64,000 bases of DNA, taken from Prochlorococcus sp. AG-402-A08. GTDB lineage: Bacteria; Cyanobacteriota; Cyanobacteriia; PCC-6307; Cyanobiaceae. Shown piece after piece: positions 54,663 to 64,000 of the stretch. Under the pieces are notes generated by a model. The model did not search any database, had not been told where the DNA came from, and saw only the letters and a program-made list of their open reading frames with translations. The position numbers and the translations under genes were made by a program. Within the stretch, counting starts at the first letter, position 1, and each line of letters opens with the position of its first letter. The DNA lies in NCBI GenBank assembly GCA_003279585.1, contig QCHH01000001.1, forward strand, positions 186,001-250,000. Reading direction: 5' to 3'.

Positions 54663-55817
54663 ATGTTTTTTGAAGCTGATAGTTCCGCAATCTTGTTATT
54701 AGAGGATGGAACTTATTTTGAAGGATTATCTTTTGGTGCATTAGGAACTATTAGTGGAGAAGTCGTATTTAATACTGGTATGACCGGGTATCAGGAGGTG
54801 ATAACTGATCCAAGTTACTATGGTCAGCTTATTACTTTTACCTATCCAGAGATTGGGAATACTGGAGTCAATTCTGAGGATAATGAATCATCACATCCTT
54901 CAGTTAAAGGGGTGATAGCTCGTCAAGTCTCAAGAATTTCAAGTAACTGGAGAAATGAAATACCGTTTGAAAAATGGTTAAAAGATGAAAATGTTGTTGG
55001 AATTCATGGAATAGATACAAGAGCACTTGTTAGACATTTAAGAGAGTCTGGTTCTTTGAATGGAATTATTTCATCAGACTCAAACTCTTCAATAGCTGAA
55101 TTATTTGCACTTTTACAAAAATCTCCTTCAATGAATGGTCTGAATCTTGTTGATAAAGTAACAACGAAACACTCTTTTAAAGTTAATTCAAGTTGTTCGG
55201 TTTCATTTGATAAGAGAATTAAAAATATTCAAACAAATCCATACAAAGTTATCGCTATAGATTTTGGGATAAAGAAATCGATATTAGATCGACTAGTTGC
55301 TCATGGTTGTGAAGTAACTGTTTTACCTGCAAATGCAGAAATATCCGATGTTTTAGCTTTGTCACCTGAAGGTGTTTTCCTTTCCAATGGCCCTGGTGAT
55401 CCATCCACTGTTGATAGTGGTATTAATCTGGCTAAAGATTTAATTGAATACAAAAAACTTCCTGTATTTGGAATCTGCCTAGGACATCAGATCCTTGGAT
55501 TAGCTTTGGGTGGAAAAACTTTTAAACTTTCTTATGGGCATAGAGGATTAAATCATCCATGTGGATTGAATGGAAAAGTTGAAATTACAAGTCAAAATCA
55601 TGGTTTCGCTTTGAATTCAGAATCTCTTGATTCCAAAAAAATAAAAATTACACGATTCAATTTAAATGACCAAACAGTTGCTGCTATTTCAGTAATTGGT
55701 AAGCCTTTCTTTGGTGTTCAATATCACCCAGAGGCAAGTCCAGGTCCTCACGATGCTGATCATCATTTTAATCATTTCGTAACCTTAATAGAAGAACGAC
55801 GAAGAATCGTGGATTAA
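54663..55817 (+). CDS. carA: Carbamoyl-phosphate synthase small subunit
   Basis: Glutaminase subunit feeding ammonia to CarB (gene at 27.2 kb). N-terminal CarA domain ([38 protein letters not shown]). Class-I glutaminase: [14 protein letters not shown] (about 240), the nucleophile Cys in [18 protein letters not shown] (about 267), and [16 protein letters not shown] with the His-Glu (about 355). 384 residues. ATG start. Confidence 0.96.
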   Translation: MFFEADSSAILLLEDGTYFEGLSFGALGTISGEVVFNTGMTGYQEVITDPSYYGQLITFTYPEIGNTGVNSEDNESSHPSVKGVIARQVSRISSNWRNEIPFEKWLKDENVVGIHGIDTRALVRHLRESGSLNGIISSDSNSSIAELFALLQKSPSMNGLNLVDKVTTKHSFKVNSSCSVSFDKRIKNIQTNPYKVIAIDFGIKKSILDRLVAHGCEVTVLPANAEISDVLALSPEGVFLSNGPGDPSTVDSGINLAKDLIEYKKLPVFGICLGHQILGLALGGKTFKLSYGHRGLNHPCGLNGKVEITSQNHGFALNSESLDSKKIKITRFNLNDQTVAAISVIGKPFFGVQYHPEASPGPHDADHHFNHFVTLIEERRRIVD

Positions 55818-55868
55818 TTTGGTTTCTATCACTACACTTTCATCATGAAGTCATAGGGGACTAATCCC

Positions 55869-56234
55869 ATAACTGAATTACAACGACTTACTGTTTCCCT
55901 TAGAGGTGGTTTTAGCCAGCAAAATGGTTGTTTGGTGATTAATTTCACTGGTCAACTAGATGCATATTCAGAGAAACAATTCACTACATATATCAATGAA
56001 GTTTTAGCTTCTAATCAACTATCTGTCGTAATTGATTTAACTAATATCGATTTCATTGATTCTTGTGGCCTAGGTGCCATGGTTCAAGCAGCTAAAAAAT
56101 GTACTCAGTCAAAAAGATCATTCAACGTTGTGGGGAATCCTAGAGTCATTCAAACAATTAAACTTGTTCGATTAGAGGAATTTCTTCATTTGGCGCCAGA
56201 TCTGAATACTGCATTTAGTAAATTATCAGCTTGA
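55869..56234 (+). CDS. STAS-domain (anti-sigma antagonist-like) protein with non-canonical start
   Basis: A 121-residue SpoIIAA-like STAS protein. LDAYSEKQFTTYINEV and VVIDLTNIDFIDSCGLGAMV (about 54-73) are domain strands. The phosphosite loop reads DSCGLG where SpoIIAA has DSSGLG, the phosphorylated second Ser being a Cys. The first beta-strand (QRLTVSLRGGF) lies upstream of any ATG, GTG or TTG in frame. The fold-complete start is ATA at 55869, 9 bases after AGGGGA; an in-frame stop lies at 55854. TTG 55932 would delete the first strand. The stop overlaps the mini-RNase III start. Confidence 0.75.
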   Translation: MTELQRLTVSLRGGFSQQNGCLVINFTGQLDAYSEKQFTTYINEVLASNQLSVVIDLTNIDFIDSCGLGAMVQAAKKCTQSKRSFNVVGNPRVIQTIKLVRLEEFLHLAPDLNTAFSKLSA

Positions 56235-56629
56235 CTGATTGGATTCGCTCTTATAAATCAACCATTTCGCCTGATGGTTTGGGCCCTCTTCAATTGGCTT
56301 GGCTTGGGGACGCTGTGTGGGAAATGCATCAAAGGTTGCGATATTGCAATAGTCCAATGCGCTCAAAAGATTTGCATAATGCGGTTGTTAATGAAGTGAA
56401 TGCTCTTAGTCAAGCTAGGGCAATCAGTAGAATTGAACCTTTTTTAACTTCTACTGAAAAGGATTTCCTTAGAAAAGGCAGAAACAAAGCAGGAAGAGGA
56501 CCTAAAAATGTAGATGCAGCCACATATGCAATTGCTACCGGATTTGAGACTATTGTTGGATGGTTGTTTTTGAAAAATCCAAATCGGCTTGCCGATTTAT
56601 TCGATCTTCTTGATCAACCCATTAACTAG
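56231..56629 (+). CDS. mrnC: Mini-ribonuclease III
   Basis: A dsRNA-binding-domain-less RNase III that trims 23S rRNA precursors (MrnC). LQLAWLGDAVWEMHQRLRY (about 21-39) carries the G-D-A metal site, RNKAGRGPKNVDAATYAIATG and the acidic FETIVGWLFL close the active site. 132 residues. TTG start overlapping the STAS stop (TTGA). It precedes rlmB, another 23S rRNA-processing enzyme. Confidence 0.9.
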   Translation: MTDWIRSYKSTISPDGLGPLQLAWLGDAVWEMHQRLRYCNSPMRSKDLHNAVVNEVNALSQARAISRIEPFLTSTEKDFLRKGRNKAGRGPKNVDAATYAIATGFETIVGWLFLKNPNRLADLFDLLDQPIN

Positions 56630-56646
56630 AAAATAGTTCTTATAAA

Positions 56647-57975
56647 ATGAGTTATCGCTTCAATAAAGACAATACGAATTCAAGAAATTCTTCATCTAAT
56701 AAACGAAGTAGTAATTATTTTCGTCAAGATGATGATTCCAAAAAGTCTAATTTCAATGATAGAAGAAGAGGAAATAATAAAATCAATCGTCTTTCATCTA
56801 GTCAAGCCAATCAATACTCATTAGATAAAGAATCATCTGAAAGATCAAGAAGTAGTAACCAGTTAAATGCTAACTATAGAGTTTCCAATCGATTTGAACG
56901 AAAATCGTCTAACTCCTCATATAGAAATCAAAAATCACAGGAAACAGAGAATTACAGAGGATCTAATCGATCCGATAGAAAATCGACCAACCCTTCATTT
57001 CGATACCAAAACTCTCAGGAAACAGAGAATTACAGAGGATCTAATCGATTTGAACGGAAATCGACTAACTCCTCATATAGAAATCAAAATCCCAAGGAAA
57101 CTACCAATTTCAGAAGAACAGAAAATAAACAACCTGTTTCATTTTCGGAAAGTTTCTCCAAAACCCTAAGTGATGATCTGATTTGGGGTCGTCATTCAAC
57201 TGAGGCAGCTCTTTTGGGTGGTAGAGCAATTCATAGGATATGGTGTACTTCTGAATTACGAAGTTCACCAAAGTTTTTTCAACTTCTCAAAGATTCAAAA
57301 TCATCTGGAGTTTTGGTTGAAGAAGTTTCTTGGTCAAGGCTTGGCCAGCTAACGAATGGAGCAGTTCATCAAGGAATAGTTTTACAAATTGCCGCATCAA
57401 AAACTCATGATTTAAAGAATTTAATAGATGCATGCAAAGCTTTTGGTGATTCATCATTGCTATTGGCTTTAGATGGCTTAACTGATCCTCAGAATCTTGG
57501 AGCAATAATTCGATCTGCCGAAGCCCTTGGTGCTCAAGGCTTAATCCTTCCTCAAAGACGAAGTGCAGGTTTGACAGGATCTGTAGCAAAAGTTGCTGCC
57601 GGAGCTTTGGAACATTTGCCGGTGGCAAGAGTTGTTAATTTAAATCGTTCTTTGGAGAAAATGAAAGATGAAGGTTATACAGTTGTTGGTCTTGCTGAGG
57701 AAGGACCTTCTACTTTATCTGAGATTAAATTTCAAGGTCCTTTAGTAGTAGTAGTAGGGTCTGAAGATAAAGGGATTTCTCTAATAACTAGAAGGTTGTG
57801 TGACCAGTTAGTAAGGATTCCTCTTAAGGGAGTCACTACAAGCCTTAATGCATCAGTCGCTACGTCTATTTTCCTGTATGAAGTTGCTAGATCCAGATGG
57901 ATGCGCTCTATCTCTGGTCAGGACCCTTCTCCTAGATTATTGAAACCTCAGATTTCAATTGAAAATAATAACTAA
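56647..57975 (+). CDS. rlmB: 23S rRNA (guanosine-2'-O-)-methyltransferase, RlmB/TrmH family, long basic N-terminus
   Basis: A SPOUT-fold 2'-O-methyltransferase. The C-terminal 270 residues hold the core: LIWGRHSTEAALLGG (about 177, L30e-like substrate-binding domain), LLALDGLTDPQNLGAIIRSA (about 274, knot start), VVVVGSEDKGIS (about 366) and IPLKGVTTSLNASVATSIFL (about 388). The N-terminal 160 residues are Ser/Asn/Arg-rich and disordered, with three 26-residue tandem repeats, unusual for the family (core about 250 residues). ATG start; close downstream of mrnC. Confidence 0.92.
   Translation: MSYRFNKDNTNSRNSSSNKRSSNYFRQDDDSKKSNFNDRRRGNNKINRLSSSQANQYSLDKESSERSRSSNQLNANYRVSNRFERKSSNSSYRNQKSQETENYRGSNRSDRKSTNPSFRYQNSQETENYRGSNRFERKSTNSSYRNQNPKETTNFRRTENKQPVSFSESFSKTLSDDLIWGRHSTEAALLGGRAIHRIWCTSELRSSPKFFQLLKDSKSSGVLVEEVSWSRLGQLTNGAVHQGIVLQIAASKTHDLKNLIDACKAFGDSSLLLALDGLTDPQNLGAIIRSAEALGAQGLILPQRRSAGLTGSVAKVAAGALEHLPVARVVNLNRSLEKMKDEGYTVVGLAEEGPSTLSEIKFQGPLVVVVGSEDKGISLITRRLCDQLVRIPLKGVTTSLNASVATSIFLYEVARSRWMRSISGQDPSPRLLKPQISIENNN
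56884..57117 (+). repeat. Three tandem 78-bp coding repeats in rlmB
   Basis: Three units of 26 codons encode S-N-R-F/S-E/D-R-K-S-x-N-x-S-x-R and Q-E-T-E-N-Y-R-G type segments (residues 80-157). A 34-base run is identical between units 1 and 2 (56938-56971 versus 57016-57049), so the duplication is recent and likely to vary in number between strains. Confidence 0.9.
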
Positions 57976-58152
57976 CCTCTTTAAATTTAACCTTGAAAAG
58001 AAACGTATATCTCTTATAGTTTTCTTAGTATTTTTCAAAGTTCATAATCAAATTACATCATTTATTATTTCAGCCACAGGTTTTTATACACAGTATTTTC
58101 TTTATTCAAATATATGTTTCATCATCAAGTGAACATAATATTCCTTTTTTAT

Positions 58153-58182
58153 TTGATAAACATCTGGTTATGAAAGTATAAT
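58153..58182 (+). promoter_or_regulatory. Sigma-70-like promoter of the DUF1816 gene
   Basis: TTGATA (58153-58158) and a perfect TATAAT (58177-58182) are 18 bases apart and 20 bases before the ATG at 58203. The rest of the 227-base gap (57976-58152) is AT-rich with no gene seen. Confidence 0.7.
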
Positions 58183-58202
58183 AAATTAAATGCTGTTTAC
58201 TT

Positions 58203-58433
58203 ATGGGTCCCATTAGGGCTCTTCGAAGCTTAGGAAATAGTTTTGGCTTGGCCTGGTGGGCCAAGGTTGAGACAATTCAACCTGAAGTTACTTATTGGTT
58301 TGGTCCATTTCTCACTCGTCGTAGTTTGAAAGTCAGATTAAATGGGTTTGTAGAAGATCTTTCTGCAGAGTCACCTCAAAAAATAAATCATACTTTAATT
58401 AGGTGTCGTCGTAACGAGCCTCTTACCTCATAA
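58203..58433 (+). CDS. DUF1816 domain protein
   Basis: The 76-residue protein matches the small DUF1816 family of cyanobacteria: LGLAWW-type segment in NSFGLAWWAKVETIQPEVTY (about 12-31), YWFGPFLTRRSLKVRLNGFV (about 31-50) and the closing LIRCRRNEPL. Function unknown. ATG start, with a near-consensus promoter just upstream. The gatA gene follows 30 bases later, possibly co-transcribed. Confidence 0.8.
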   Translation: MGPIRALRSLGNSFGLAWWAKVETIQPEVTYWFGPFLTRRSLKVRLNGFVEDLSAESPQKINHTLIRCRRNEPLTS

Positions 58434-58463
58434 GCTTGAAATTGTTTTTTCAATAATTTATTA

Positions 58464-59924
58464 ATGACTTTTGCAGACTTACGCCAGAAATTGAAAAGTG
58501 GTGAAGTCTCTTCTAAAGAGCTTGTTCAAGAAAAAATAAATCGAATAAAGGAACTAGATCCAATCTTGAATTCCTTCTTAACCCTTAATTCTGATCGGGC
58601 TTTAAGCAATGCAGAATATATAGATAAGCAAATTGCTAGTGGAGACAGTCTTCCTACTCTGTCAGGAATTCCATTGGCTATCAAAGACAACCTTTGTACA
58701 AAAGGAATTAAGACAACCTGTGCCAGCAAGATTTTGGGTGACTTTGTCCCCCCGTATGAGTCAACAGTCACTAAGAAGCTTTTGAAAGCAGGAGCAATAA
58801 TGATTGGCAAGACAAATATGGATGAATTTGCGATGGGAAGTTCTACTGAAACCTCTGCGTTTGGTCCTACTTTAAATCCATGGAATATATCTAAAGTTCC
58901 TGGAGGAAGCTCAGGCGGTAGTGCAGCATCCGTTGCTGCCGAATTATGTTTTGGATCTCTTGGTTCTGATACTGGCGGGTCAATCCGACAGCCAGCCTCA
59001 TTTTGTGGCGTTGTTGGAATGAAACCAACTTATGGTCGTGTAAGTCGATGGGGATTAATAGCTTTTGCAAGTTCTTTAGATCAAGTTGGTCCGTTTGCGA
59101 ATAATGTTTCTGATGCGGCTGAAATATTGCAAGTAATTTCAGGCAAAGATGATTTTGACTCAACTACTGTTGATATACCTGTTCCCAATTATTTAGAAAA
59201 CCTCTCTAAATCAATTAAGGGAATGAAAATAGGTTTAATAGATACCTGCTTTCAGCATGAAGGTTTAGATTCTGATGTTAAAGACTCTGTTCTTGGCTCA
59301 GCATCATTGCTTGAAACCTTAGGTGCTGAGATCATGAATGTTTCTTGTCCTCGCTTTAATGATGGAATTGCAACCTATTACGTTATTGCTCCTTCTGAAG
59401 CTTCAGCGAATTTAGCTAGATATGACGGTGTCAAATATGGATTTCGCGCTGACGATGAACAAACTCTCATAGAAATGACTTCCAAAAGTCGAGCTTTAGG
59501 TTTTGGAAGTGAAGTTAAACGAAGAATCCTTATAGGAACCTATGCCCTATCCGCTGGTTATGTAGATGCTTACTACAAGAAAGCCCAGCAAGTTAGAACT
59601 TTGATACGCAGGGATTTTGATGAGGCTTTCAAAAAGGTTGATGTTTTGCTGGCTCCAACAGCTCCAACGACTGCTTTCGGTTCTGGAGAAAATATTGACA
59701 ACCCTATGGCTATGTACTTGTCGGATTTATTAACGATTCCAGCAAATTTAGCAGGATTGCCTGCTATCAGCCTCCCATGTGGTTTTGATAAATCTGGACT
59801 GCCAATAGGTCTACAGCTAATAGGTAATGTTTTTGAAGAAGCGAAGCTTCTTCAAGTCGCTAATCAATTTGAGCAGGCTGCTGAGGTTTATAAAAATAGG
59901 CCTAAAACAGATTTTACGTTATAA
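58464..59924 (+). CDS. gatA: Glutamyl/aspartyl-tRNA amidotransferase subunit A
   Basis: The amidase subunit of GatCAB, which converts Glu-tRNA(Gln) to Gln-tRNA(Gln). [19 protein letters not shown] holds the catalytic Lys (about 76), [15 protein letters not shown] (about 146) and [20 protein letters not shown] (about 168) the Ser-cis-Ser-Lys triad region. 486 residues. ATG start. GatB and GatC are not in this window. Confidence 0.96.
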   Translation: MTFADLRQKLKSGEVSSKELVQEKINRIKELDPILNSFLTLNSDRALSNAEYIDKQIASGDSLPTLSGIPLAIKDNLCTKGIKTTCASKILGDFVPPYESTVTKKLLKAGAIMIGKTNMDEFAMGSSTETSAFGPTLNPWNISKVPGGSSGGSAASVAAELCFGSLGSDTGGSIRQPASFCGVVGMKPTYGRVSRWGLIAFASSLDQVGPFANNVSDAAEILQVISGKDDFDSTTVDIPVPNYLENLSKSIKGMKIGLIDTCFQHEGLDSDVKDSVLGSASLLETLGAEIMNVSCPRFNDGIATYYVIAPSEASANLARYDGVKYGFRADDEQTLIEMTSKSRALGFGSEVKRRILIGTYALSAGYVDAYYKKAQQVRTLIRRDFDEAFKKVDVLLAPTAPTTAFGSGENIDNPMAMYLSDLLTIPANLAGLPAISLPCGFDKSGLPIGLQLIGNVFEEAKLLQVANQFEQAAEVYKNRPKTDFTL

Positions 59925-59995
59925 AGGTTTAACCACTTCATGTGGAGAATATAATTGTCGCTACACTATATGCAGCGTAGCCCAATGAGATATTA

Positions 59996-62900
59996 ATGGT
60001 TTTTGTCCCTATTCATAATCATAGTGATTACAGCCTTCTTGATGGAGCAAGTCAACTCCCTTTAATGGTTCAAAGGGCTAAGGAGTTGGGGATGCCAGCT
60101 CTAGCCTTGACTGACCATGGAGTTATGTATGGAGCGATTGAATTATTGAAGCTATGTAAGGCCGCAAATATAAAGCCAATTATTGGGAATGAGATGTACG
60201 TCATCAATGGTTCAATTGATGACCCTCAACCCAAAAAAGAGAAAAGATACCATCTTGTTGTTGTTGCAAAAAACCAAATTGGCTACGAAAATCTCGTAAA
60301 ATTAACGACAATAAGTCATTTAAATGGTGTTAGAGGAAGAGGGATCTTTTCAAGACCATGTATAGATAAGTCTTTATTTGAAAAATATAGTGAAGGATTA
60401 ATTTGTTCAACAGCTTGTTTAGGTGGCGAAATCCCACAAGCGATATTAAAAGGAAGGAATGATGTTGCTAGAGAAGTAGCTGCTTGGTATAAAGAAGTAT
60501 TGGGCGATGATTTTTATCTTGAAATTCAGGATCATGGATCTATTGAGGATAGAATTGTTAATAGTGAAATAGTCAAAATATCAGAAGAACTTGATATCCA
60601 AATTATCGCTACCAACGATGCACATTATGTATCAAAGAATGACATTGAAGCACATGATGCATTGATTTGTGTCTTGACAGGAAAATTAATTAGTGATCAT
60701 AAAAGATTAAGATATACCGGGACAGAATATATTAAATCTGAGGAGGAAATGAGAAGATTATTTACTGATCATTTGGATAAGCATGTCATTAATAGTGCAA
60801 TAGAAAATACATTTAAACTATCAAACAAAGTTGAAGAATATAGGTTATTAGGGACTTATAAAATGCCAAATTTCCCTATACCTAATGGATATAAACCCAT
60901 CGAATATCTTAAAGAGATAACTATCAATGGTTTGAAAAAAATATTAGATATTCCTAAATTTGAGGATTTCCCAAAAGTTTATAAAGAGAGACTTGACTAT
61001 GAGTTAAACGTAATAGAACAAATGGGGTTTCCCACATATTTCCTTGTGGTTTGGGATTATATAAGATTTGCTAGAGAACAAAACATTCCTGTAGGTCCAG
61101 GTAGGGGTTCAGCAGCTGGCTCTTTAGTCGCTTTTTCTCTTCACATAACTAATATAGATCCAGTAGAAAATGGTTTATTATTTGAAAGATTCCTCAATCC
61201 TGAGAGGAAGTCAATGCCTGATATTGATACTGATTTTTGTATTGAAAGACGTAGCGAAGTTATAGATTATGTTACTAAAAAGTATGGTGAAGATAAAGTT
61301 GCACAGATAATTACATTTAACAGAATGACATCTAAGGCTGTTTTGAAGGATGTTGCTCGTGTACTTGATATTCCCTATGGAGATGCAGACCGTTTAGCGA
61401 AATTAATTCCAGTAGTAAGGGGTAAGCCTGCAAAATTGTCATCTATGATTTCAAAAGAGTCGCCAAATAAGGAATTCTATGAGAAATACAATAATGATTC
61501 AAACGTAAAGAAATGGGTTGATATGGCAATGAGGATAGAAGGGACAAATAAGACTTTTGGTGTGCATGCAGCAGGTGTTGTTATTTCTGCTAATTCACTT
61601 GATAATTTAGTTCCTCTTCAAAGAAACAACGATGGACAAATAATCACTCAATATTTTATGGAAGACATTGAATCACTTGGTCTTTTGAAGATGGACTTCT
61701 TAGGGCTAAGAAATCTTACAATGATCGAAAAGACAGTTAATTTAGTAGAGAAATCTATTGGGAAGAGATTAGATCCTGATTCTTTGCCTTTCACAGATGA
61801 AAAAACTTTTGAATTACTTTCTAGGGGTGATTTAGAAGGAATTTTTCAACTTGAATCTAGTGGAATGAGACAAATAGTAAAAGATCTAAAACCCTCATCT
61901 CTTGAGGATATTTCTTCAATTCTTGCCCTTTATCGTCCAGGTCCTCTTGATGCAGGATTGATTCCTAAATTTATAAATAGAAAACATGGTAAGGAGAGTA
62001 TTGATTTTCAACATCAGTCACTTGAGCCTATTTTAAGTGAGACTTATGGAATCATGGTTTATCAAGAGCAGATCATGAAGATCGCGCAGGATTTAGCCGG
62101 TTATTCACTTGGTCAAGCAGATTTATTAAGAAGGGCAATGGGTAAGAAAAAAGTTTCGGAAATGCAGCGTCATAGAACGCTCTTTGTTGATGGAGCCGTT
62201 AAAAACAGCGTTTCAGCCAATGTTGCTGAACAGTTATTTGATCAAATGGTTTTATTTGCTGAGTATTGCTTTAACAAAAGTCATTCAACTGCTTATGGCG
62301 CAGTTACTTATCAGACTGCTTATTTAAAGGCACATTATCCAGTAGCTTATATGGCGGCATTGCTTACAGTTAACGCTGGCTCCGCTGACAAGGTTCAAAG
62401 ATACATTTCCAACTGTAATTCAATGGGCATAAACGTTATGCCTCCAAATATAAATACCTCTGGTGTTGATTTCACACCAAAAGATAATTCAATTCTTTTT
62501 GGTTTTTCAGCGGTCAAAAATTTAGGTGATGGTGCAATTAGAAAAATTATTACCTGTAGAGATGAAGATGGCGAGTTTACTTCTTTAGCACAATTCTGTG
62601 ATCGAATTTCACTTTGTGCTCTTAACCGTAGAGGACTTGAGGCTTTGATACATAGTGGAGCTCTTGATTGTCTTGAAGAGCACGCAAATCGTGCTCAGCT
62701 TATTGCTGATTTGGATTTAATTATTGAATGGGCTTCTTCAAGAGCAAAAGATAGAACTAGCGGCCAAGGGAATCTTTTCGATCTTGCCTCTTCCACAAAT
62801 AATGAATCATCATCTACTGATCATTACTTATCCGCTCCAAAGGCTAAACACGTCAGTGATTATCTACCCTCTGACAAACTTAAGTTAGAAAAAGAGCATG

Positions 62901-63514
62901 TTGGTTTCTATCTATCGGATCATCCTTTGAAACAACTTTCAGAACCTGCGAAATTGATAGCTCCTATCAGCCTTGGTTCTTTAGAAGAGCAGAAGGATAA
63001 GTCAAAAGTCAGTGTTATTGCAATGATTCCAGGGATGAGAGAAGTCACAACTAGAAAAGGTGACAGGATGGCGATTATTCAACTAGAGGATTTAACTGGT
63101 TCTTGTGAAGCTGTTGTCTTCCCCAAAAGTTATGAAAGATTATCTGATCATTTGATGGTTGAAACGAGATTATTGATATGGGGCAGCGTAGATAGGAGAG
63201 ATGAAACGGTTCAATTGATTATTGATGATTGTCGTGAAATTGATGATTTAAGATTTCTTTTGATTGATCTTCTGCCTGATCAAGCTACAGATATTAATAT
63301 TCAGCATAAATTAAGAGAATGCCTTTCAAAAAATAGACCTGCCAGAAATGAATTAGGTGTACGAATTCCAGTAGTAGCCTGTCTTAAGGACAATGATAAT
63401 ACTAGGTATGTAAGGTTGGGCGATCAATTTTGCGTAAAGGACACTGACTTGGCTTTGGATTCACTTTCCAAGAATTCCTTCATTGCAAGATCAAGTAAAA
63501 GTCTTGTAATTTAA
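59996..63514 (+). CDS. dnaE: DNA polymerase III alpha subunit, contiguous (no intein)
   Basis: Replicative polymerase. PHP domain [11 protein letters not shown] (about 7), catalytic [12 protein letters not shown] motif (about 403-414), [14 protein letters not shown] (about 363) and finger/thumb [20 protein letters not shown] (about 757). OB-fold near residues 1015-1080. 1172 residues with an uninterrupted frame, so the split-intein arrangement of freshwater cyanobacterial DnaE is absent here. ATG start. Convergent with the PAM68-like gene (9-base gap). Confidence 0.97.
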   Translation: MVFVPIHNHSDYSLLDGASQLPLMVQRAKELGMPALALTDHGVMYGAIELLKLCKAANIKPIIGNEMYVINGSIDDPQPKKEKRYHLVVVAKNQIGYENLVKLTTISHLNGVRGRGIFSRPCIDKSLFEKYSEGLICSTACLGGEIPQAILKGRNDVAREVAAWYKEVLGDDFYLEIQDHGSIEDRIVNSEIVKISEELDIQIIATNDAHYVSKNDIEAHDALICVLTGKLISDHKRLRYTGTEYIKSEEEMRRLFTDHLDKHVINSAIENTFKLSNKVEEYRLLGTYKMPNFPIPNGYKPIEYLKEITINGLKKILDIPKFEDFPKVYKERLDYELNVIEQMGFPTYFLVVWDYIRFAREQNIPVGPGRGSAAGSLVAFSLHITNIDPVENGLLFERFLNPERKSMPDIDTDFCIERRSEVIDYVTKKYGEDKVAQIITFNRMTSKAVLKDVARVLDIPYGDADRLAKLIPVVRGKPAKLSSMISKESPNKEFYEKYNNDSNVKKWVDMAMRIEGTNKTFGVHAAGVVISANSLDNLVPLQRNNDGQIITQYFMEDIESLGLLKMDFLGLRNLTMIEKTVNLVEKSIGKRLDPDSLPFTDEKTFELLSRGDLEGIFQLESSGMRQIVKDLKPSSLEDISSILALYRPGPLDAGLIPKFINRKHGKESIDFQHQSLEPILSETYGIMVYQEQIMKIAQDLAGYSLGQADLLRRAMGKKKVSEMQRHRTLFVDGAVKNSVSANVAEQLFDQMVLFAEYCFNKSHSTAYGAVTYQTAYLKAHYPVAYMAALLTVNAGSADKVQRYISNCNSMGINVMPPNINTSGVDFTPKDNSILFGFSAVKNLGDGAIRKIITCRDEDGEFTSLAQFCDRISLCALNRRGLEALIHSGALDCLEEHANRAQLIADLDLIIEWASSRAKDRTSGQGNLFDLASSTNNESSSTDHYLSAPKAKHVSDYLPSDKLKLEKEHVGFYLSDHPLKQLSEPAKLIAPISLGSLEEQKDKSKVSVIAMIPGMREVTTRKGDRMAIIQLEDLTGSCEAVVFPKSYERLSDHLMVETRLLIWGSVDRRDETVQLIIDDCREIDDLRFLLIDLLPDQATDINIQHKLRECLSKNRPARNELGVRIPVVACLKDNDNTRYVRLGDQFCVKDTDLALDSLSKNSFIARSSKSLVI

Positions 63515-63523
63515 ATTTTATTT

Positions 63524-63964
63524 TTAACTAGCAATATCTTTTTGACTTGTTTTGAATGCATCTTTCATCCTATTGATGTTTGGCTTTATGTTTTCAAAAC
63601 CAAGAAAACTTCCTGGATTAAAGTCCCAACTCGCTGAGAGTATTCCATAACTTAACCCTAATAAGCCGACAAAAAAACAAAGAGCTGAACTGACAAGAGT
63701 GAGGGTTGGAGATATTTCAGCAATACCTTTGCTTATTAAATAATAACTCCCAATAAATACTCCCATGCCACTTATAGTTGGAATACCTGTTGTAAAAGCT
63801 ATTCTTCTTGCCATTCTATTTGCAACATAGCTTGGTATTCCTGATTTATTGCTAGTACTTTTTTTAGATTTCTTTGAAGCTATTTTGGGAGCCAATTTAT
63901 TGCTTGAGAATCCTATTTTTAATTCTGTAGTTTGGTTCTCTTTGTTTTTTTTCTCACCTTTCAT
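63524..63964 (-). CDS. PAM68-like photosystem II assembly protein
   Basis: A 146-residue protein of the PAM68/DUF3464 family. The basic N-terminal half (KIASKKSKKSTSNKSG) is cytosolic, and two membrane helices (TGIPTISGMGVFIGSYYLI and LTLVSSALCFFVGLLGLSYG) follow. IPSYVANRMARRIAF (about 43-57) and LSASWDFNPGSFLGFENI (about 108-125) are conserved family blocks. PAM68 acts in CP47/CP43 assembly. ATG start. Its upstream neighbour is outside the window. Confidence 0.85.
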   Translation of the reverse strand: MKGEKKNKENQTTELKIGFSSNKLAPKIASKKSKKSTSNKSGIPSYVANRMARRIAFTTGIPTISGMGVFIGSYYLISKGIAEISPTLTLVSSALCFFVGLLGLSYGILSASWDFNPGSFLGFENIKPNINRMKDAFKTSQKDIAS

Positions 63965-64000
63965 TAGCTTTTTGCAATCTATGTACCAATAATTATCCTC

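Noticed and set aside
57287..57628. Minus-strand 113-residue frame inside rlmB
   Set aside because: It is antisense to the conserved SPOUT core and is explained by the codon pattern of that gene.
59996..63514. Possible split-intein or intein in dnaE
   Set aside because: The frame is uninterrupted and normal in length, with no intein splice motifs seen.
63965..64000. Possible 3' end of another minus-strand gene
   Set aside because: Only 36 bases remain; a frame ends in TAG there, but no family can be recognised.

Overview
The window looks like a chromosome segment of a Prochlorococcus cyanobacterium. It is AT-rich and densely packed. It carries a Pcb-type chlorophyll-binding antenna gene, the aerobic chlorophyll cyclase acsF, plastid/cyanobacterial families (DUF3727, DUF3685/Ycf55-like, Ycf36/CGLD27, PAM68, DUF1816, DUF3288, DUF3318), a plant-type 2Fe-2S ferredoxin and a glucosylglycerate pathway typical of marine picocyanobacteria. 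The Pcb gene together with a base composition that is low but not extreme suggests a low-light clade; that last step is inference. I see no prophage, insertion sequence, CRISPR array, rRNA operon or intein. Two tRNA genes are present (initiator Met and Pro-TGG).

Layout. 1-9.5 kb, minus strand: leuB (cut by the window edge), lpxD, proB, a HAD phosphatase, a DUF3727 gene, ruvX, a GNAT-like gene, an F420-ligase-like membrane protein, a lumenal thioredoxin-fold protein, a degenerate-receiver/DUF3685 protein and hisA. 9.6-14.6 kb: a CSP41-like epimerase, pgsA, a PCC-glutaredoxin fusion, a GNAT protein, an SDR-like protein and nth. 14.8-18.8 kb: an iron/light module with a ferric-type ABC ATPase, a Fur-box candidate, ferritin, a long AT palindrome, a CRP-family regulator and pcb. 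19-24.3 kb: a thioredoxin-fold protein, a zinc-ribbon protein, an orphan ABC ATPase, a pheophorbide-oxygenase-like Rieske protein, small conserved ORFs and galE. 24.4-34.6 kb: tRNA-fMet, asparaginase II, Ycf36, rsfS, DUF3318, carB, acsF, ferredoxin, a 3-hydroxyisobutyrate-dehydrogenase-like gene and small proteins. 34.7-38.7 kb: a three-gene ABC-2 exporter and a divergent Nramp-like transporter. 38.8-41.7 kb: a looser stretch of small, mostly unrecognised genes. 41.7-47.4 kb: a TauE-like exporter and the glucosylglycerate cluster. 47.5-53.1 kb: small membrane proteins, uppP, tRNA-Pro, msrA and an ABC exporter. 53.1-64 kb: DUF3288, trpD, carA, a STAS protein, mini-RNase III, rlmB, DUF1816, gatA, dnaE and a PAM68-like gene.

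How the genes fit together. The glucosylglycerate cluster can be read as a closed cycle. GpgS joins a sugar nucleotide and 3-phosphoglycerate, GpgP dephosphorylates the product, a GH13 sucrose-phosphorylase-like enzyme splits glucosylglycerate with phosphate, and a glycerate kinase returns glycerate to 3-phosphoglycerate. The iron module pairs uptake (ABC ATPase) and storage (ferritin) with a CRP-type regulator and an antenna gene. Two genes (HAD phosphatase and STAS protein) have no ATG, GTG or TTG at the position where their conserved fold begins, and the best-placed codon in both is ATA. That is the most unexpected signal seen directly in the sequence. A perfect 36-bp palindrome at the ferritin stop codon is the most striking non-coding structure.
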